64,000 bases of DNA. Source: Agrocybe praecox (lineage: Eukaryota > Basidiomycota > Agaricomycetes > Agaricales > Agrocybaceae). The stretch's first letter is position 1. Each line of letters starts with the position of its first letter. The notes beneath the pieces are model-generated. The model did not search any database, had not been told where the DNA came from, and worked only from the letters and a program-made list of their open reading frames with translations. The translations under genes were made by a program, and so were the position numbers. Positions 35,244-49,479 of this stretch are shown here, piece by piece. The stretch covers positions 2,914,001-2,978,000 of the forward strand of contig OZ024844.1 of NCBI GenBank assembly GCA_964017145.1, written 5' to 3'.

Positions 35244-38200
35244 TTAATATTTCTTAAGGAGGTCTTCCAGAGATTCAACCACTTCGGATATGGTTGGTCG
35301 CTCTTGATGTTCTTGTGCCCACATGCGCTCTACGAGATCTATAAGCTCTGGGCACCATTGTTTACGGAGACCAGATATCGATGGGCTGCAAAGAAAACAA
35401 GCATTGGTGGCGGCTTTATTCAAACAAATAACTATGATTTACCGCTGCCTTTTTGCTCCCACTATTTCATAGATGGCGTGCTCATTCATCCCCTAAACAT
35501 GGAGCTTAACAACATACAAACAGGATTCGGTTTTATTTTTGAAACGCACCTCCCAAGGGAATTTTTTGGTAGTCGCATGCCATTGTAACATTTCCCAGAA
35601 CACCATGGCGCAAGAAAATACATCCACTTTATGATTGTATTTTGGGTGTGCATGCCATAGTTCCGGTGCCTGCCAATTGACTGTTCCCACTAGACTGCGA
35701 ACCATTGAGCGAGTCGACTGCTTGACTTTGGCCAAACCAAAGTCGGCAATTTTGGCTGTACCCTTGGCTGTGATCAATATGTTGGAGGACTTGCAATCCC
35801 TGTGGATAATGGAAGGCTTTCGGGTATGAAGGTATTCTAAGCCGCGTGCGATATCAAGCATAATTGAAAGCTGAACGTCGTTTGGTAAAATGTTCGAGGG
35901 GACAAGAGAAAATATCACGTACTACTTTATGCAAGGTTGGCGCATTTGTGTTGCGAATGTAATCGAATAGATCACCATTGGAACATAGTTCGCTGATGAT
36001 CATAACTGGTGTCTCTTTCGTGTTTTCCGGTATACTGACTCCGAGCTAAATGTATCTAAGCTTTAGACTCGTAACGTTTTCATTTAAGACTCCACTTACG
36101 AATCGAACAATATTGGGATGATTGAAAGCCCCCAGCAACTTGAGTTCCTTGATATCCACTGGTAATGATAATCACTAAGTAGTTTTCGAGTGACAATAGC
36201 CCAAAAACTTACTGGCACTCAGTTGACCTCTGAATTCCGAAATGGCGATCTTTCTGTTTTTGAATTTACCGATAAACACATCCTTGAACCCACCGCTACC
36301 GATCTTCTCAAGCTTGGTCAATTTCTCCGGAGGAATTTCTCTATCCTCCAACCCCAAACTCTCCAAATCAAGTTCCAAGTCCTCGTTCTCTTTCTCTTTC
36401 TCTTTACTGGGCACAGGAGTACGAGGTTCATCTGTCAGGGCATTCTCTGATCGAAGGAGAACTGGAACTGTTGTATTAATGGAACTTGAATGTTTCGTTC
36501 TCCTTTTTTTCCTGGTTGAAGAAGGACGGACAGTTCCGGCGGAAGATGGAGACGAAAAATCATTGCCCTGTCGATCTCGCCACTGCAGCAAAGCTTCTGC
36601 AAGTTGAGGCTTTGTGCCAGCTGGGTCGATTTCTCTTATTTCACATAAGCGGACCAGGTCGTCTCGCCTTAAACGAACCAAAGTTTTGGCAGTTGCAACC
36701 GTTAAATCAACTGCGAACGTACAAAGGTCAGATAAGCTATTTGATAAGATTCTACCACACATACCTTCTTCTTCCATATTCTCATCCTCGTCCGAGTCTC
36801 CTTCAACACCAAGATCTACACTTCGAGCATCATCAACGGTGTCTTCGTCCTCGTCGTCCTCGTCTCCCTGGTCCTCGTCTTCTTCTCCTTCCTCCTCTGC
36901 TTCTCCTTCCTCATCAGTGACAGACTCTTCATCTACATCCATCTCCACATCTTCTTCACCCACTATTTTCCCATTCCGAAGTTTCCGTGGTTCAACTGCT
37001 ATGGTAACCTCGTCATCCTCATGGACTTCTTCTTCGTCCCCTTGCTCCTCATCTGCAGCATCCTCAGCATCATCTGCATTATCGTCTGCACCTTCTTCAT
37101 CCTCGTCATCGCCTTCATTCTCTTCATCCGCTGTAGGGGTAGATTTCCGCGGTCGTCTCGGCCTCAAACGCTTTTTAAGTGGAGTTTGCCGGGCTCGAGA
37201 TTCAGGTGATGGTGATAATGAAGCAGATGAAATGAGTTCGTCAACCTCTACTTCCTCTTCTGCATCTTCTTCCTCACCAACATCGCATGCATGGTCCTCT
37301 TCTTCTTCATTTTCTACGAGTTCATCGTATTCTTCATTTTCGTCTTCATTTTCGTCTTCAGGTTCCTTCAGGCATCCGGTATCCTTTTTCGCCTTTCTCA
37401 TGGGCGGGACTCGTAATTGCCGCCCACTAGTGCCTTCAACCGACTTGGCAGAGTCGTGCTGTTTTGCTTTCGCACTCTTGCGCCGTTGCTTTGATGAAGC
37501 AACAGGGGTAGCTTGGGGATCGTCCTTTGACGAAGGTTGGTCGCGGTCTTTGCTTCGAAGTCTTCTAGGACTAGGTTGACCCAGAGGCTCATCATCAGAA
37601 TCTTCCAACTCTGTAAGATCGCTTTCAGAACCGATCAATTGTCGTTCAACCTCCTTGCCTTTGGAACACTTTTTAGATGGCGATTGGAGGTGAACTTCGA
37701 TGTCATTACTGAATTCGACTTGCTTGGCCTTCCCTTTCCCTTTGTTTTTATTCGTGTATGAGCTGGCTGTACTTGCATCTGGAATGGAAGTGGAAACATT
37801 GCGGGATCGTAGACGTGTGGTGGGTGGAGATGATACAGACCCAGAAGTCGGGCCATTAGACGCAGGAGATGCCCTAGTTGACACTCTTCGCCTACTTAAA
37901 TTAGCTAGCATATTCGCACTGTATCGCATGTTCACCAACCTTGTGCTTGAACTTCCTGTGGTAATCTTTTCCATATGCATCGAAGATTTCCTTGTCAAAT
38001 GCGACGCTTTTGGAGGCTCTCCATGGCCAAGAAGGTTTCCCATAGAGAAACTGCGACCTTTCGGTGGACGAACAGGAGATTGACCAACGTTGTGCATGGT
38101 CACTCTTCTTCGAAGTGGGTTATTTCCAGGTGCTGAGTGATGTCCCCCTGCATCAGTTTCTTCTCCGCCCGCAACATGACCGTCATCACTTGAGTAGTCG

Positions 38201-38986
38201 GATTTGCCGGGAGGTGACGACGGAGGAACAGAGGCAACATCGTCACGATTGTTGACTATTGCGTCAACTAAGTCAGACTTTGTCATAACTTCTCCGTTGC
38301 CTGTAAGGCCGCAGAGCTCGTATAATTCGACGAGGCGCTGTTTGAGCTGTCTATGCAATGTCGTTGGTGCTGCTCTGTGAAGCAAGAAATCATCCGCTGG
38401 CAGACTCTTGAATATTTTGTATACTGTCATAATGAAACAGTAACTCACAAGAGTCGTAGGCTTCGCACTCTTCTAATTCTTCCCCTTCATTCTCAACGAC
38501 GTCACTGTCGGTATCAACTTCTTGCGCAGAAGAAGTTGCATCCACTTCCATTTCACTCGCATCCGACTCACTCTCGTCACTAGAAACCGGGCGGCGATAG
38601 TTGTGTGAGTTACTGTTGGTCCTCAGACGTTTCCCCCTTCCAGGACCACCCAACATTTTAGCATTCGTATGCGCATTCTCATTTGTACTCGCGACGCGCT
38701 TTCTCTTGGAGCCTGTCATCACATGACCTGTATCGCGCATGAGCTCTTCTAACCTCGAAGGATCCTTTTGAAGATGGCCACGGGAAGGTAAACGACGTAA
38801 ATTTGGTTGAAGTGGAACCAAAACAGGTCTATGAGTCGGTAGGACAGAGGACGATATGAAATGGGAATCCCCGTGAGATTGAGCCCTGCTTGCGGAGCGT
38901 CTCAGATTGTTTCTACGCTTGATGGACGGCGAGGTAATAGATGACGACGGAACTCTTTGTTGCGGTGAGCGTCTTGCATGAGCCAT
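35244..38986 (-). CDS. SAP-domain protein kinase with relocated catalytic lysine
   Basis: A large nuclear-looking protein of about 1100 residues. A disordered N-terminus is followed by a SAP-like helix pair (LKQRLVELYELCGL, then MTKSDLVDAIV). Next is a long, strongly acidic Asp/Glu region. A second SAP motif reads LVRLRRDDLVRLCEIREI with GTKPQLAEALLQW. The C-terminal third is a protein kinase: IGSGGFKDVF, DIKELKLLGAFNHPNIVRF, SIIHRDCKSSNIL, KIADFGLAKV and GTVNWQAPELW. It ends LEDLLKKY. The beta-3 position reads IAISEF, with Ser instead of Lys, while Lys occurs in the glycine-rich loop (GGFK). HRD and DFG are intact, so activity is possible. SAP domains suggest DNA or chromatin binding; targets are unknown. 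Start is the ATG at 38986 (MAHARRSPQQR). Confidence 0.85.
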
Positions 38987-39661
38987 AACCAATAGTGACT
39001 AGACAAAATACGCTAGGATGGCCTTCCGTCGGTCAGAAACTGACGAAATGGATTCGGATTATTGGGAAGCCAGATTGGCGTATAATCAGGGAGAGCGTCG
39101 AGAGAAATTCTAGGAGACTCGACGATAGTTTGTCGTGTATACAGACAACCTTGGGGAGATAGCTGTAGCTCTAGTAACTGTTAATGCCTTAGTCGATGTT
39201 CACTTTCTTGCTTTGTTTGCAGCCACAATCTCAACATCGACAAGCACGTCCAATCATAACTCAGGTGGCTATGTCCTTCCTTATGTAAGTAAGCCGTGAG
39301 AAAGAAATCGATTACATCAGCACCCATTGTCCAATTTCGGCAGACGAACAATGGAAAAGGCTTTGCTTCAAGTCGGTCGAACGATGTTGTATTTTTCTCA
39401 TAAAAGCCGCTGCAATGTCTTTTACTTTCGTACCACAACGAGGCCTATATTTCCATCTCCTAGCACCCGCTTCTATAGCTTCAACTCGAACTTTTCCGAG
39501 ATTTTCTCACTGCTGTCGCTTTCTTTCACAAAGGCATTGCCCAACCGGGAAACCATAAGCTCTCCTCCATTTTAGGACCTTAATTTTCAAGCTCTCCTAT
39601 ATAACCGTTGAAATAGACCAATTTTTATCCCCTGTACTGCTTGACGTTCCCTATCGCCATC
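38987..39661. other. Divergent promoter region between kinase and DUF6593 genes
   Basis: No supported gene. Short frames at 39181-39438 and 39327-39575 show no domain. The last 200 bp are pyrimidine-rich, as expected for the leader of the DUF6593 gene. Confidence 0.4.
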
Positions 39662-40576
39662 ATGCTCCTCAAATTCACCTCGTCCGACATGCTGAACACA
39701 GCACTCGTAGACGTCACAACAGGACAACGGGCATATTGCATCATGACGCTTCCCTTAAACTCTGATGAGGATAGTGAAAGGTCGTCAAACAATTCTTTCA
39801 GCGAAAGTCGGTCCGAGGCATCGACTTCCAGCTTTACGGAAGAGAGGGATATGACTAGAAGGAGGACAAATATCGCAAACTCTGCCGGAAAAGTTATCGC
39901 CAGCATTGATTGGACGGGTCGTTGTCCGGATATTACCATTGGTGAAGAACACATCGGACCCTTGACAGAGCTCTTTGGCACTTCAACTACACATTTCATG
40001 TAACTATCATTAACTCTCAGCAGGAAGCAATGCTTACGGTATACTTTTTGCTAGGCCCAAAATTCTCGTTATTCCCCCACGCTTTGATACAGAGTACCTT
40101 TGGACAGCGACTGAGGACTCCCTCGTAGTATGTCTCTATTTCCTAATGATTGAGCATGCGGCTCATGTTCTTCAGCTATTTGACTATGATGCCGAACGTA
40201 TCAGAGGCACATTCCATTACAATGCCATCCGCATTCCTATGCTAGACTCGAAAGTTTTGAAGTCCGATTCTAAACAGGATCGGAAGACTTCGAAATCAAA
40301 CTTGATCTCAACTCATACACCTGGATTTGGGTCAAATTACCTGGAGTTCGACCCTCATCCATTAGCTCAAGATGCTGAAATCATCAGTCAGTTTGTCAAA
40401 CTAAAATTTTCGTTCATGTTTTGCTAATCAGTTGTACAGTTTCCTTCCTTATGATGGAAATCGTGCGAAGAGGCCGCTTCTTTCTTCCCCTATACGAATT
40501 CAAAAAGCCCAGACTATGGCAGTTTAAGGAGGCAGGCGCTCTTGTTTTGCGGCGCTTGAGACGGAATACCATCTAG
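39662..40576 (+). CDS. DUF6593 family protein
   Basis: A small cytosolic family expanded in Agaricomycetes and of unknown function. It begins MLLKFTSSDMLNTALVDVTT followed by GQRAYCIMTLPL, the usual opening of the family (a short beta-sandwich). An acidic Ser-rich insert (NSFSESRSEASTSSF) precedes the second half, GKVIASIDWTGRCPDITIG. After introns come PRFDTEYLWTATEDSLV and LFDYDAERIRG, and the C-terminal exon holds EIVRRGRFFLPLYEFKKPR. Four exons. Length and order match the family as I know it. Confidence 0.8.
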
Positions 40577-41056
40577 ATTTTTCTGCTATCCGGATATTCT
40601 TATACGCTATTTTTTTTATATCGGCCTTGGATGTCACCTCCCCGTTAATCAGCGCTTGGGGGGTTGAACATTTCCCCCCCTTTTAGCGCATACCCGAGTT
40701 CGCCTTTTCGTCTTCGTTTTTGACCCTTGCTTTGCAATGCGCCGACACTCCCTTATCTTTTTTTCCCTTTCTGCTCTACCTGCTTTGCTCCAGTTTTGCA
40801 TTCGACAATCATTTGTACCATATCAATACTTCTACTGCTATCCGTGTTATATATATGGCCCACAACAATAACAATATACTTGTAGCTTGGACTCAGACCG
40901 ATGATTACTCTGTTGCGACTTGTGTACTGAAATAACGGTTATACTCAAGTTATACTTGCGACTGTAGTGTGGGTTGTGACAGAGTGTGACTAGCGATAAT
41001 TTTTGATTCTCTTCCACCACCGGGCGGCGACTTGCACTAAAACATTGCAGGATAAT
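40577..41056. other. Intergenic region upstream of PNO1
   Basis: No gene seen. Pyrimidine-rich runs (CTTTTTTTCCC, TTTTCGTC) at about 40690-40790 probably belong to the PNO1 promoter or leader. Confidence 0.35.
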
Positions 41057-42090
41057 ATGGTCGTCACTCACATGTCAGTTGACACCGTTGGCGGACCCAC
41101 ATCTTCTACAGCCCACAAAAAGAATCGTAGAAAAATTGTCCGCAAAAACCCCAACGCATTCCCCTCTGATCCTTCCTCATCTCACCATCAAGAATCTCGG
41201 GAAGATGCAGAAATGTCTCTCGGTGTCGATGCTGTTGAAAATGACCTCTCGAACTCAATAACGCATACAGCGACGCACGATACAGACGACGACGCTTTGA
41301 TGATTGATACGGATCCCTCATCCATTATCCCATCAAATGCCGCACCCTCCTTCCCTCGCGTTGCCCCAGGCGCCGAAAAAACCACCTTGAAGTCGGAGAC
41401 AAGACGGATACCTGTCCCACCTCATCGCATGACACCGCTGAAGAAGGATTGGCTGAACATATTTGGTCCGTTGACAGAGATCTTGGGACTACAAGTCCGT
41501 ATGAACGTCCAAAGGAGATGTGTGGAAGTCAGGGTGTGTGGTCATCTTATTTTTCAATTTCTACATCTCTCTTAAACTTGTGCAGACATCCAAACACACC
41601 AAGGACATTGGAGCCCTCCAAAAAGGTGCCGATTTCATCAAAGCATACACTCTTGGCTTCGATGTCAATGTAAGCATCTAGGATCTGCCAACGATCGACA
41701 AATGCTTATGATCTACCAGGATGCTATTGCTCTTCTAAGATTAGATGATCTATACCTCGATTCTTTTGAGATCAAGGATGTAAAAACGCTACACGGAGAC
41801 CATCTCTCCAGAGCAATTGGTCGTATTGCTGGTCAAGACGGTAAAACGAAATTCACGATAGAAAACACTAGTCGCACTCGAATCGTGCTTGCCGATACGT
41901 AAGATATTCTATCTTGCCAATCTTTTTTCTCTAACATGATTCCCTCAGCAAAATCCACATCATGGGTTCGTTCCAAAACATCAAAATCGCCCGAGACGCT
42001 CTCGTATCACTCATTCTCGGTTCGCCGCCTGGCAAGGTTTATGCTGGACTACGAACAGTGAGCAGCAGGATGAAGCAACGGGCATTGTAG
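41057..42090 (+). CDS. PNO1: Pno1/Dim2 KH-domain ribosome assembly factor
   Basis: Pno1 binds the 3' region of 18S rRNA in pre-40S particles and regulates Nob1 cleavage (family knowledge). The N-terminus is basic then acidic and disordered ([15 protein letters not shown]). The conserved core starts [20 protein letters not shown] and continues with [29 protein letters not shown] and [20 protein letters not shown] follow. The KH motif has [20 protein letters not shown] and [17 protein letters not shown], and it ends [19 protein letters not shown]. Four exons. The ATG at 41057 is preferred, although the frame stays open upstream to 41003. It converges on the MCH1-like gene at 152 bp. Confidence 0.93.
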
Positions 42091-42242
42091 ATTTAGCAAT
42101 TCTTTTTACTTTACTTTTTTGTTTTGTATGCGGTGTATGTTATGACTGTTGCTTGCACTCAAACCCAGACCATGGGGCATGAATCTCAAGCTTTCACACC
42201 AAGTGAAATTCTAATTGAATCATACAGATTATATTCTATAAT

Positions 42243-44016
42243 TTACATTCTACCACGCCAACGTTTCCAGAGGATAAGACTGAAAATAAGTGCTGCCGTC
42301 GAAGTAGCAATTCCGATGGCAAAGGTTGTCGACCAACACTGCCGTCCTTGACATGTCCCCATTCCATTAAAGCTCTTTGCAACAGATATCGAAGCGTAGA
42401 TGTACGAGAATATAGGTGTCCCAGAAAATGGCGCGTACATGAGGATGCCAAAGTTTCTGCCTAGGTGACGGATCCCCCAGAGGGAAGAAACTAAACTCGG
42501 CCTGTGATGTGATTAAAGAGATGAGAAAGGGAAAGGTTTAGGTCAATGTCTAGACTCACAAGACGGTGAATACCGTACTGTAGCTAAGACCAGTCCCTAG
42601 ACTGTCGCAGCGAAAAAAGAAATTAGAATAAAGATACGCAGAAGTTCGAGCAAAATCAAATTTGACCTCAATAACCAAACTTGACTCTGATTCTGTATCA
42701 CTAACTCCGTCCACGAGAACGTAAAGATCAAGACTATGGCCGCGCTGGACAAAAATGCGAATCGGCTCATGAAGTGTTTCCTCGGGAATGAGGCGACGCC
42801 ATCTGAGTCGCGGGTCGACGCAGGTGACATAAAATCTGCTAGTGGACCAACAATAAACCGCGTAAACGTGTTCACAATGGATATTAGTTTAACTTGGAAT
42901 GCTGCATTCGAGTTTTTCACTGTCATCAAATTCCCTGGAGTGGGTTCGACTCGCAAAATCGGCGGCAATGAGAGTACAATGGATCCAATGTTCGAAATGA
43001 CCATTTCACACTATACATTTAACTTGAGCTATGGTCTTCGCAGAGTATGATGAGGAGATGTGCTTACCACTCCTAGGATGAGAACACAAAATAAAAACAC
43101 AAGCCAGAAATCTAGTTTCCGTAATAACTGCAGAGCACTTGGTTCCAAATGTGGGACTTGACTTTCGATCCGCTCAGGTGGTAATAAAGGTGTCGTTTCT
43201 TGTTGGCCTTGTACCTCTACAATAGTTGACTCTTCTCGTATCGGCCAAGCATATCTTCGCAGAATTAGAAAGCCGTAAGTGTAGGCAAATAGAGTGACCA
43301 CAGCTAGGAAGGACGTGAAGGAGACAACATCTAAGGTTCCAGTGGTCGGTTCCATAAAGAAGGTTGTTGCAACGACAGAACAGATGAATGGCGAAAGCCC
43401 GAATATTGCCATGGCAGACCCTGAGGCGAGGCCGATGTGATTTGGAAAGAATACCGACGACGAGAACACAGACGAGCAATACCTGTTCGACATGGAAATG
43501 TATCAGTGGTGAACGCAGAATGACAAATATAATGATACATGCGCAAAAACAGTGCCCAGACCCGCCAGTAAGAAGAACAGTACAATGCGGCAGAACGATG
43601 CCTGAGAAACATGGGAGATATCTTCTGGCGTGCTTGAAATCTCTAAAGCGAACCCTCCGAAGCCGACAGAAAAGAATAAAGCTGCAATGAGCGAGCTCGT
43701 AGATGGGCCATGTTTGTCGATGAGGGACCCAATGAATATTGTGAATGGGTATTGGCTCATCATCGCCCTTTCGAAGCCGAATTCAACTTGACATAGAGAT
43801 GAAGATGACGAATGCAGTTACCCGAGGATTACAGTGGTCAACTGAGGTTGACTAAATAACATTCGAGAAGCTAGCACCGGTGACATGAGGGGAAATGTGA
43901 ATATTCCTCCAGCACAGAACCTATACGTCTGTCAATTCAGATTTCTTAGTACTTACACATCGCTTAGGGACCTACGCGTTGAGAGCAATAGCACTGCACA
44001 GTAGTAACTTGCTCAT
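42243..44016 (-). CDS. MFS transporter, Mch1-like (nodulin-like / monocarboxylate family)
   Basis: Predicted polytopic membrane transporter, probably vacuolar if it follows yeast Mch1; the substrate is not known. The first exon gives MSKLLLCSAIALNA, joined to FCAGGIFTFPLMSPVLASR. MMSQYPFTIFIGSLIDKHGP is the motif-A region after TM2. Further helices follow: AGLGTVF, GLASGSAMAIFGLSPF, and VVTLFAYTYGFLIL with a cytosolic loop carrying TTPLLPPERI. The second half has VNTFTRFIVGPLADFMSP and the last helix STAALIFSLILWKRWRG. About seven exons. It shares a 284-bp divergent promoter with argininosuccinate lyase. Confidence 0.8.
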
Positions 44017-44300
44017 TTTGTCGATATTCGGGGACGCCTAGCTCAGCGAATTGTTTGCGAGCTGTACTCTCGATGGTGATGTTTAGGCTGTGAGAGCATT
44101 GACACGCTAATAGCCAACAATGCAGGATATATGTAAAGCTAATGGACGGGTGGCATCTTCCCAAACCCCCGCGAATAGGGCGACCCGCCGAAAATGCCGA
44201 AAGCCGAAAGGGGTTTTCGCGAAAGACTTGTCCCAATTTTGTGACTCGATAGAATTTGTCGTCTCGTTCCTTTTCCTTTACACAACTTTTCTTGCACAAA

Positions 44301-46054
<1,754 letters not shown>

Positions 46055-46394
46055 AATATGTCGATAGAATAATTTTAAAAGATGTACAATGAGGCTGTTG
46101 TTTAACTGCATTGGCCCGCAGTTGATATGTCTCTGTTACGCAGCATAGTTTGAGCGAATCGTCATGGGGTTCGCGGTTTATTACGCGTATTTGTTTCTAT
46201 TTATGTGAATGTCACTGTACAGCCATTTTCTCCTCAGCATGCTGAAGCTGTCACAAGTGGTGATTTGACCCCAGTGCCATTCCACTCTTTTACACCCAAG
46301 CTTCCCTCATCACTCCCCTTCCCTTTTATCTCTCTCCATTTACTCTATACCAGACATATTCTGTTGACGACCACACCTTACAGAAACAAAAACA
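46055..46394. other. Intergenic region upstream of the syntaxin gene
   Basis: No gene. A CT-rich leader (CTTCCCTCATCACTCCCC and following) precedes the syntaxin ATG. Confidence 0.4.
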
Positions 46395-47877
46395 ATGGCT
46401 AGAGACAGACTTGCTGCCATGAGGGTGAACTCGAACCATTTCTAACTTTATTTCTCAAAACTCACATGGATTACAGGCTCAGCAACAAGGAAATACGGCA
46501 TCGTGAGTCAAGCTTGGAAAGTCTCTATGGGAGGGGGATAGGACGCTGAATCAAGGTCTGAAACTCTTACAGAAACTCGTATCCGACGCAGGCGTCAGGA
46601 AACGGGGGCGGCTATCAGGCTCGCAGAGCGAACCCATACGCACAACAAGACGACCGTTCGTATGAAATGAACGATGTTAGGGAAAGTCAGACACACCTCA
46701 CGCCGTCGACACCGGTAGGGGCTCAAGGAGCCGGAGGAGACATGGCAGTGTTCTACAGCGAGGTGCGTTCGGGTCTATCTGTTTGGGCTTTGTTCCCATG
46801 CACTTAAAACTCACCTTCTCCCATGCCATGTTAGATATCTTCCATTCAAGAGACTCTTCGTGCTTTCAACGATAATATTGCTCGCATTGGTGACCTCCAC
46901 TCACGGTCGCTCAACAATACCGATGATGCGGCCGCACAACGAAATGCCGCACAGTTAGACGAGCTCGTCGAGGAGACCAGCGCAATGAGCGCTACACTCA
47001 AACGCCGGGTTAAGGCCCTGGAAGCTCAAGGAGGGTCCGGGCGAGACGGACAGATAAAGAAACAGCAGGTGCGCCTTTCGTACTCTTCTCCGGCGTATGA
47101 TTGCTGACACGTCGGGATATAGGCCGCATTCATCAAATCGAAGTTTGTTGAAGCTATTCAAAACTACCAATCCGTGGAACAGCAGTATCGTGCGAAGTAC
47201 AAGCAGCGTTTGGAGAGGCAGTTCAGAATTGGTAAGTCTAATAATAAGAAATAGAGCTGTTTTATGACAGGTAATTAATATTGCTCGAATAGTGAGGCCC
47301 GATGCGACGCCAGAGGAAATCAAGGCCGCAGTAAATGACGAGCAAGGAGGACAAGTCTTCGCTCAGGCAGTACGTGAACCTTTTGTGAAATATGGCATAG
47401 CACACGAGCGCTGACCTGTCAACAGCTCATGAACAACCGGGCTACCGAATCACGAGCAGCTTACCGTGAGGTGCAGGAGCGTCATGAGGACATTAAACGT
47501 ATCGAAAGGACACTGGCTGAATTGGCCCAGTTATTCAATGATGTCAGTGATCTCGTCCAAAATTTTGTTCTTACAATGTTAATCTTTTGATTAGATGAGC
47601 GTCCTCGTTGAGCAACAGGACGAAACTATCAATGTCATTCAATCACAAGCTGGCGGTGTTGAAAAAGATACGGAAGCTGGGTAAGCACCTTACTTATAAA
47701 TTCCGGTTCTTATCTCATGCTCCTTTCAGTCTGCAATACACTGACAAGGCTGTTTCGTCTGCCCGTGCTGCGCGCAAGAAACGATGGATATGCTTCTTCA
47801 TCTTCCTTGTGCTCCTTGCAATTGTAGCTATTGTGATTGGTGTTGTGGTCAGCAACAACAACAACAGCAAAAAGTGA
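46395..47877 (+). CDS. Plasma-membrane syntaxin, Sso1/2-like Qa-SNARE
   Basis: Qa-SNARE for exocytic vesicle fusion at the plasma membrane. Exons are small: MARDRLAAMR, then a Gln/Asn-rich linker, then the Habc bundle (ISSIQETLRAFNDNIARIGD, KALEAQGGSG, FVEAIQNYQSVEQQYRAKYK). The SNARE motif is DIKRIERTLAELAQLFNDMS, with the zero-layer Gln in ELAQLF, then VLVEQQDETINVIQ. A basic juxtamembrane patch (AARKKRW) precedes a single C-terminal transmembrane helix (FFIFLVLLAIVAIVIGVVV), ending NNNNSKK. Nine or so exons; appears intact. Confidence 0.93.
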
Positions 47878-48396
47878 TATGAGTTACTGGCGGAGACTTA
47901 CTGCAACCGTGGACCTCATATGTTGTAGTTTCTATCGTGGCGTTTATATTTATGCAATTTATACAGAACGGGGAGTTTATTCCCATATGATATATAGTCA
48001 CGGACCTCTTTTATTTGAACAGACCTCAGTATCGTAGCTTTTTATTTCTTCTGGTAATACGTGGAACTTATGAAAATTTATACCCCCTGGCATTCCTTGT
48101 AAGACTGTTGAGTGAGACGAACGGATCGGGGCGGAAGAGGTGTGTGGCGGTGTCCGATTGTGGCACGCGGCAGTGTAAGTGCGTTAGATAAGCAATTACG
48201 CGTCGCTGTATCCTTGTGCAGGTGCCCTTATATAAACCGTCTCTCTTCTTGTCTCTGCCCTCTACCCACCTTGATCCCGTCCCCTTCACAGTACGTCCAG
48301 TCTTCCGTCTCCTCTATCCTTGCAATTCCCCTGATTTTCTCATTTAACAGTTCTCCTCCGACTTTCCATCTACCTTTCCCCACATTCCTCCTCATC
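47878..48396. other. Intergenic region upstream of the AN1 zinc-finger gene
   Basis: Holds the syntaxin 3' region and the AN1 gene promoter. CTTATATAAACC at about 48227-48238 is a TATA-like element followed by a strongly pyrimidine-rich leader (48240-48390). Confidence 0.45.
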
Positions 48397-48687
48397 ATGC
48401 CTGCTAAGAAACGCTGCCAGTCCCAAGCCGGTACCAGTTCACAATGCAACCAGGCAGCGTTGAGGATAGTCGGTGAATGCCCACACTGTCGTGCACAGTT
48501 TTGCGGTACTGTGAGTCTTACTTTGTCTGTCATGAGGCCAACCCCCCTGATCCAGAATCCATAGCACCGTCTCCCAGAACACCATAACTGTTCAAATCTG
48601 GAGGACTGCAGACAGCAGGCTTTCGAACGCAATAAAGACAAGTTGGAGAGCGAGCGGACTGTGGCTCCCAAGATGGCTACTGCGTAG
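48397..48687 (+). CDS. Small AN1-type zinc-finger protein
   Basis: Two exons code for about 78 residues. The start is MPAKKRCQSQAGTSSQCNQA. The zinc site uses C...C, then GECPHCRAQFCG, and after a short intron THRLPEHHNC, the AN1 hallmark Cys-x-x-HRLPExHxC. A charged tail follows, ending APKMATA. AN1 proteins are often stress-related and bind ubiquitin or proteasome components, but this short form has no second domain to indicate a partner. A TATA-like element and CT-rich leader stand upstream, suggesting strong expression. Confidence 0.88.
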
Positions 48688-49479
48688 TTGTCTCCCCCCC
48701 TTCCCCCGAACTCACTCGACTTGGCAAGTGCACTGCAGCGCAGCGACATTGCTCGATTTGCTACCCACGTGCACTTCCATCATCTCTATGTCTGTTTTTA
48801 TATTATGCTGTGCTATCCCGCAGCTTGTATCTCTTTTCTACCACACCACGTCCTATTCCCCACATTTATCATTGCAAGGACAGCAGCTGTTATATTCATT
48901 GTTTTCTTTTCCCATTCCATTTACTTAGGTAGTTATTGTATAGATGTCATATCATAATAAATCGAGGTCGAGATCGACCAGTGTTAGGAATATTTAAATC
49001 ATCCGAGTAGTCATGGAACAACGGGAAGCCTAGGTGTGAAGCGGCTTTAGTAGACCTTTGCAAAAATGTAAAGGTCCGCCGCAGGGCGGAGGAAGGCTCG
49101 CTTGAAGCCTTCGTCATCCTAGCTGGTGTCAGGTGACTAAGCTGCTTGTGTTTTTCGCGGTGTGCGTGCGTTTAATAACTTAGCAAACTCAACAAAGTCC
49201 GGGCATCTGTGATTTCGAGGCAAATTGCCTCTGAAAGGTGTTTCCCTATATTCCCCGCTGTACTTGCTTTCCATCGTGTTGAGCAAGGATGCGAGCACAT
49301 GGTTTGTTTAGGGCCTGTAATTTGGCGATATTCAGATCATGTACTTACATCATTTCGTGTAGTGTAAAGGTAAACAGTCGTCAAACTTGCGTCAAACAGT
49401 TTCCGAGTCTCTTGATTGATTGGAATTTCGTTCAGTGCGGGTGGTAAGCGAAGAGACAGAAAAAGGTCAACGGTAAAAC
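48688..49479. other. Intergenic region with a hairpin cluster
   Basis: 3' flank of the AN1 gene, then a GC-rich cluster of three small hairpins (listed separately), then the 5' side of the broken helicase. No open frame is convincing. Confidence 0.4.
49053..49112. repeat. Three consecutive small hairpins
   Basis: GACCTTT (49053-49059) pairs with AAAGGTC (49070-49076). CCGCC (49076-49080) pairs with GGCGG (49085-49089). GAAGGCT (49092-49098) pairs with AGCCTTC (49106-49112). All three stems are perfect and nearly contiguous. They could be an end of a transposable element, a structured RNA or chance. Confidence 0.5.

Noticed and set aside
36614..37579. A 321-codon Ser-rich plus-strand frame.
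   Set aside because: It is the antisense of the Asp/Glu-rich stretch of the SAP kinase; GAA/GAG/GAT codons read as TC-rich serines on the other strand.
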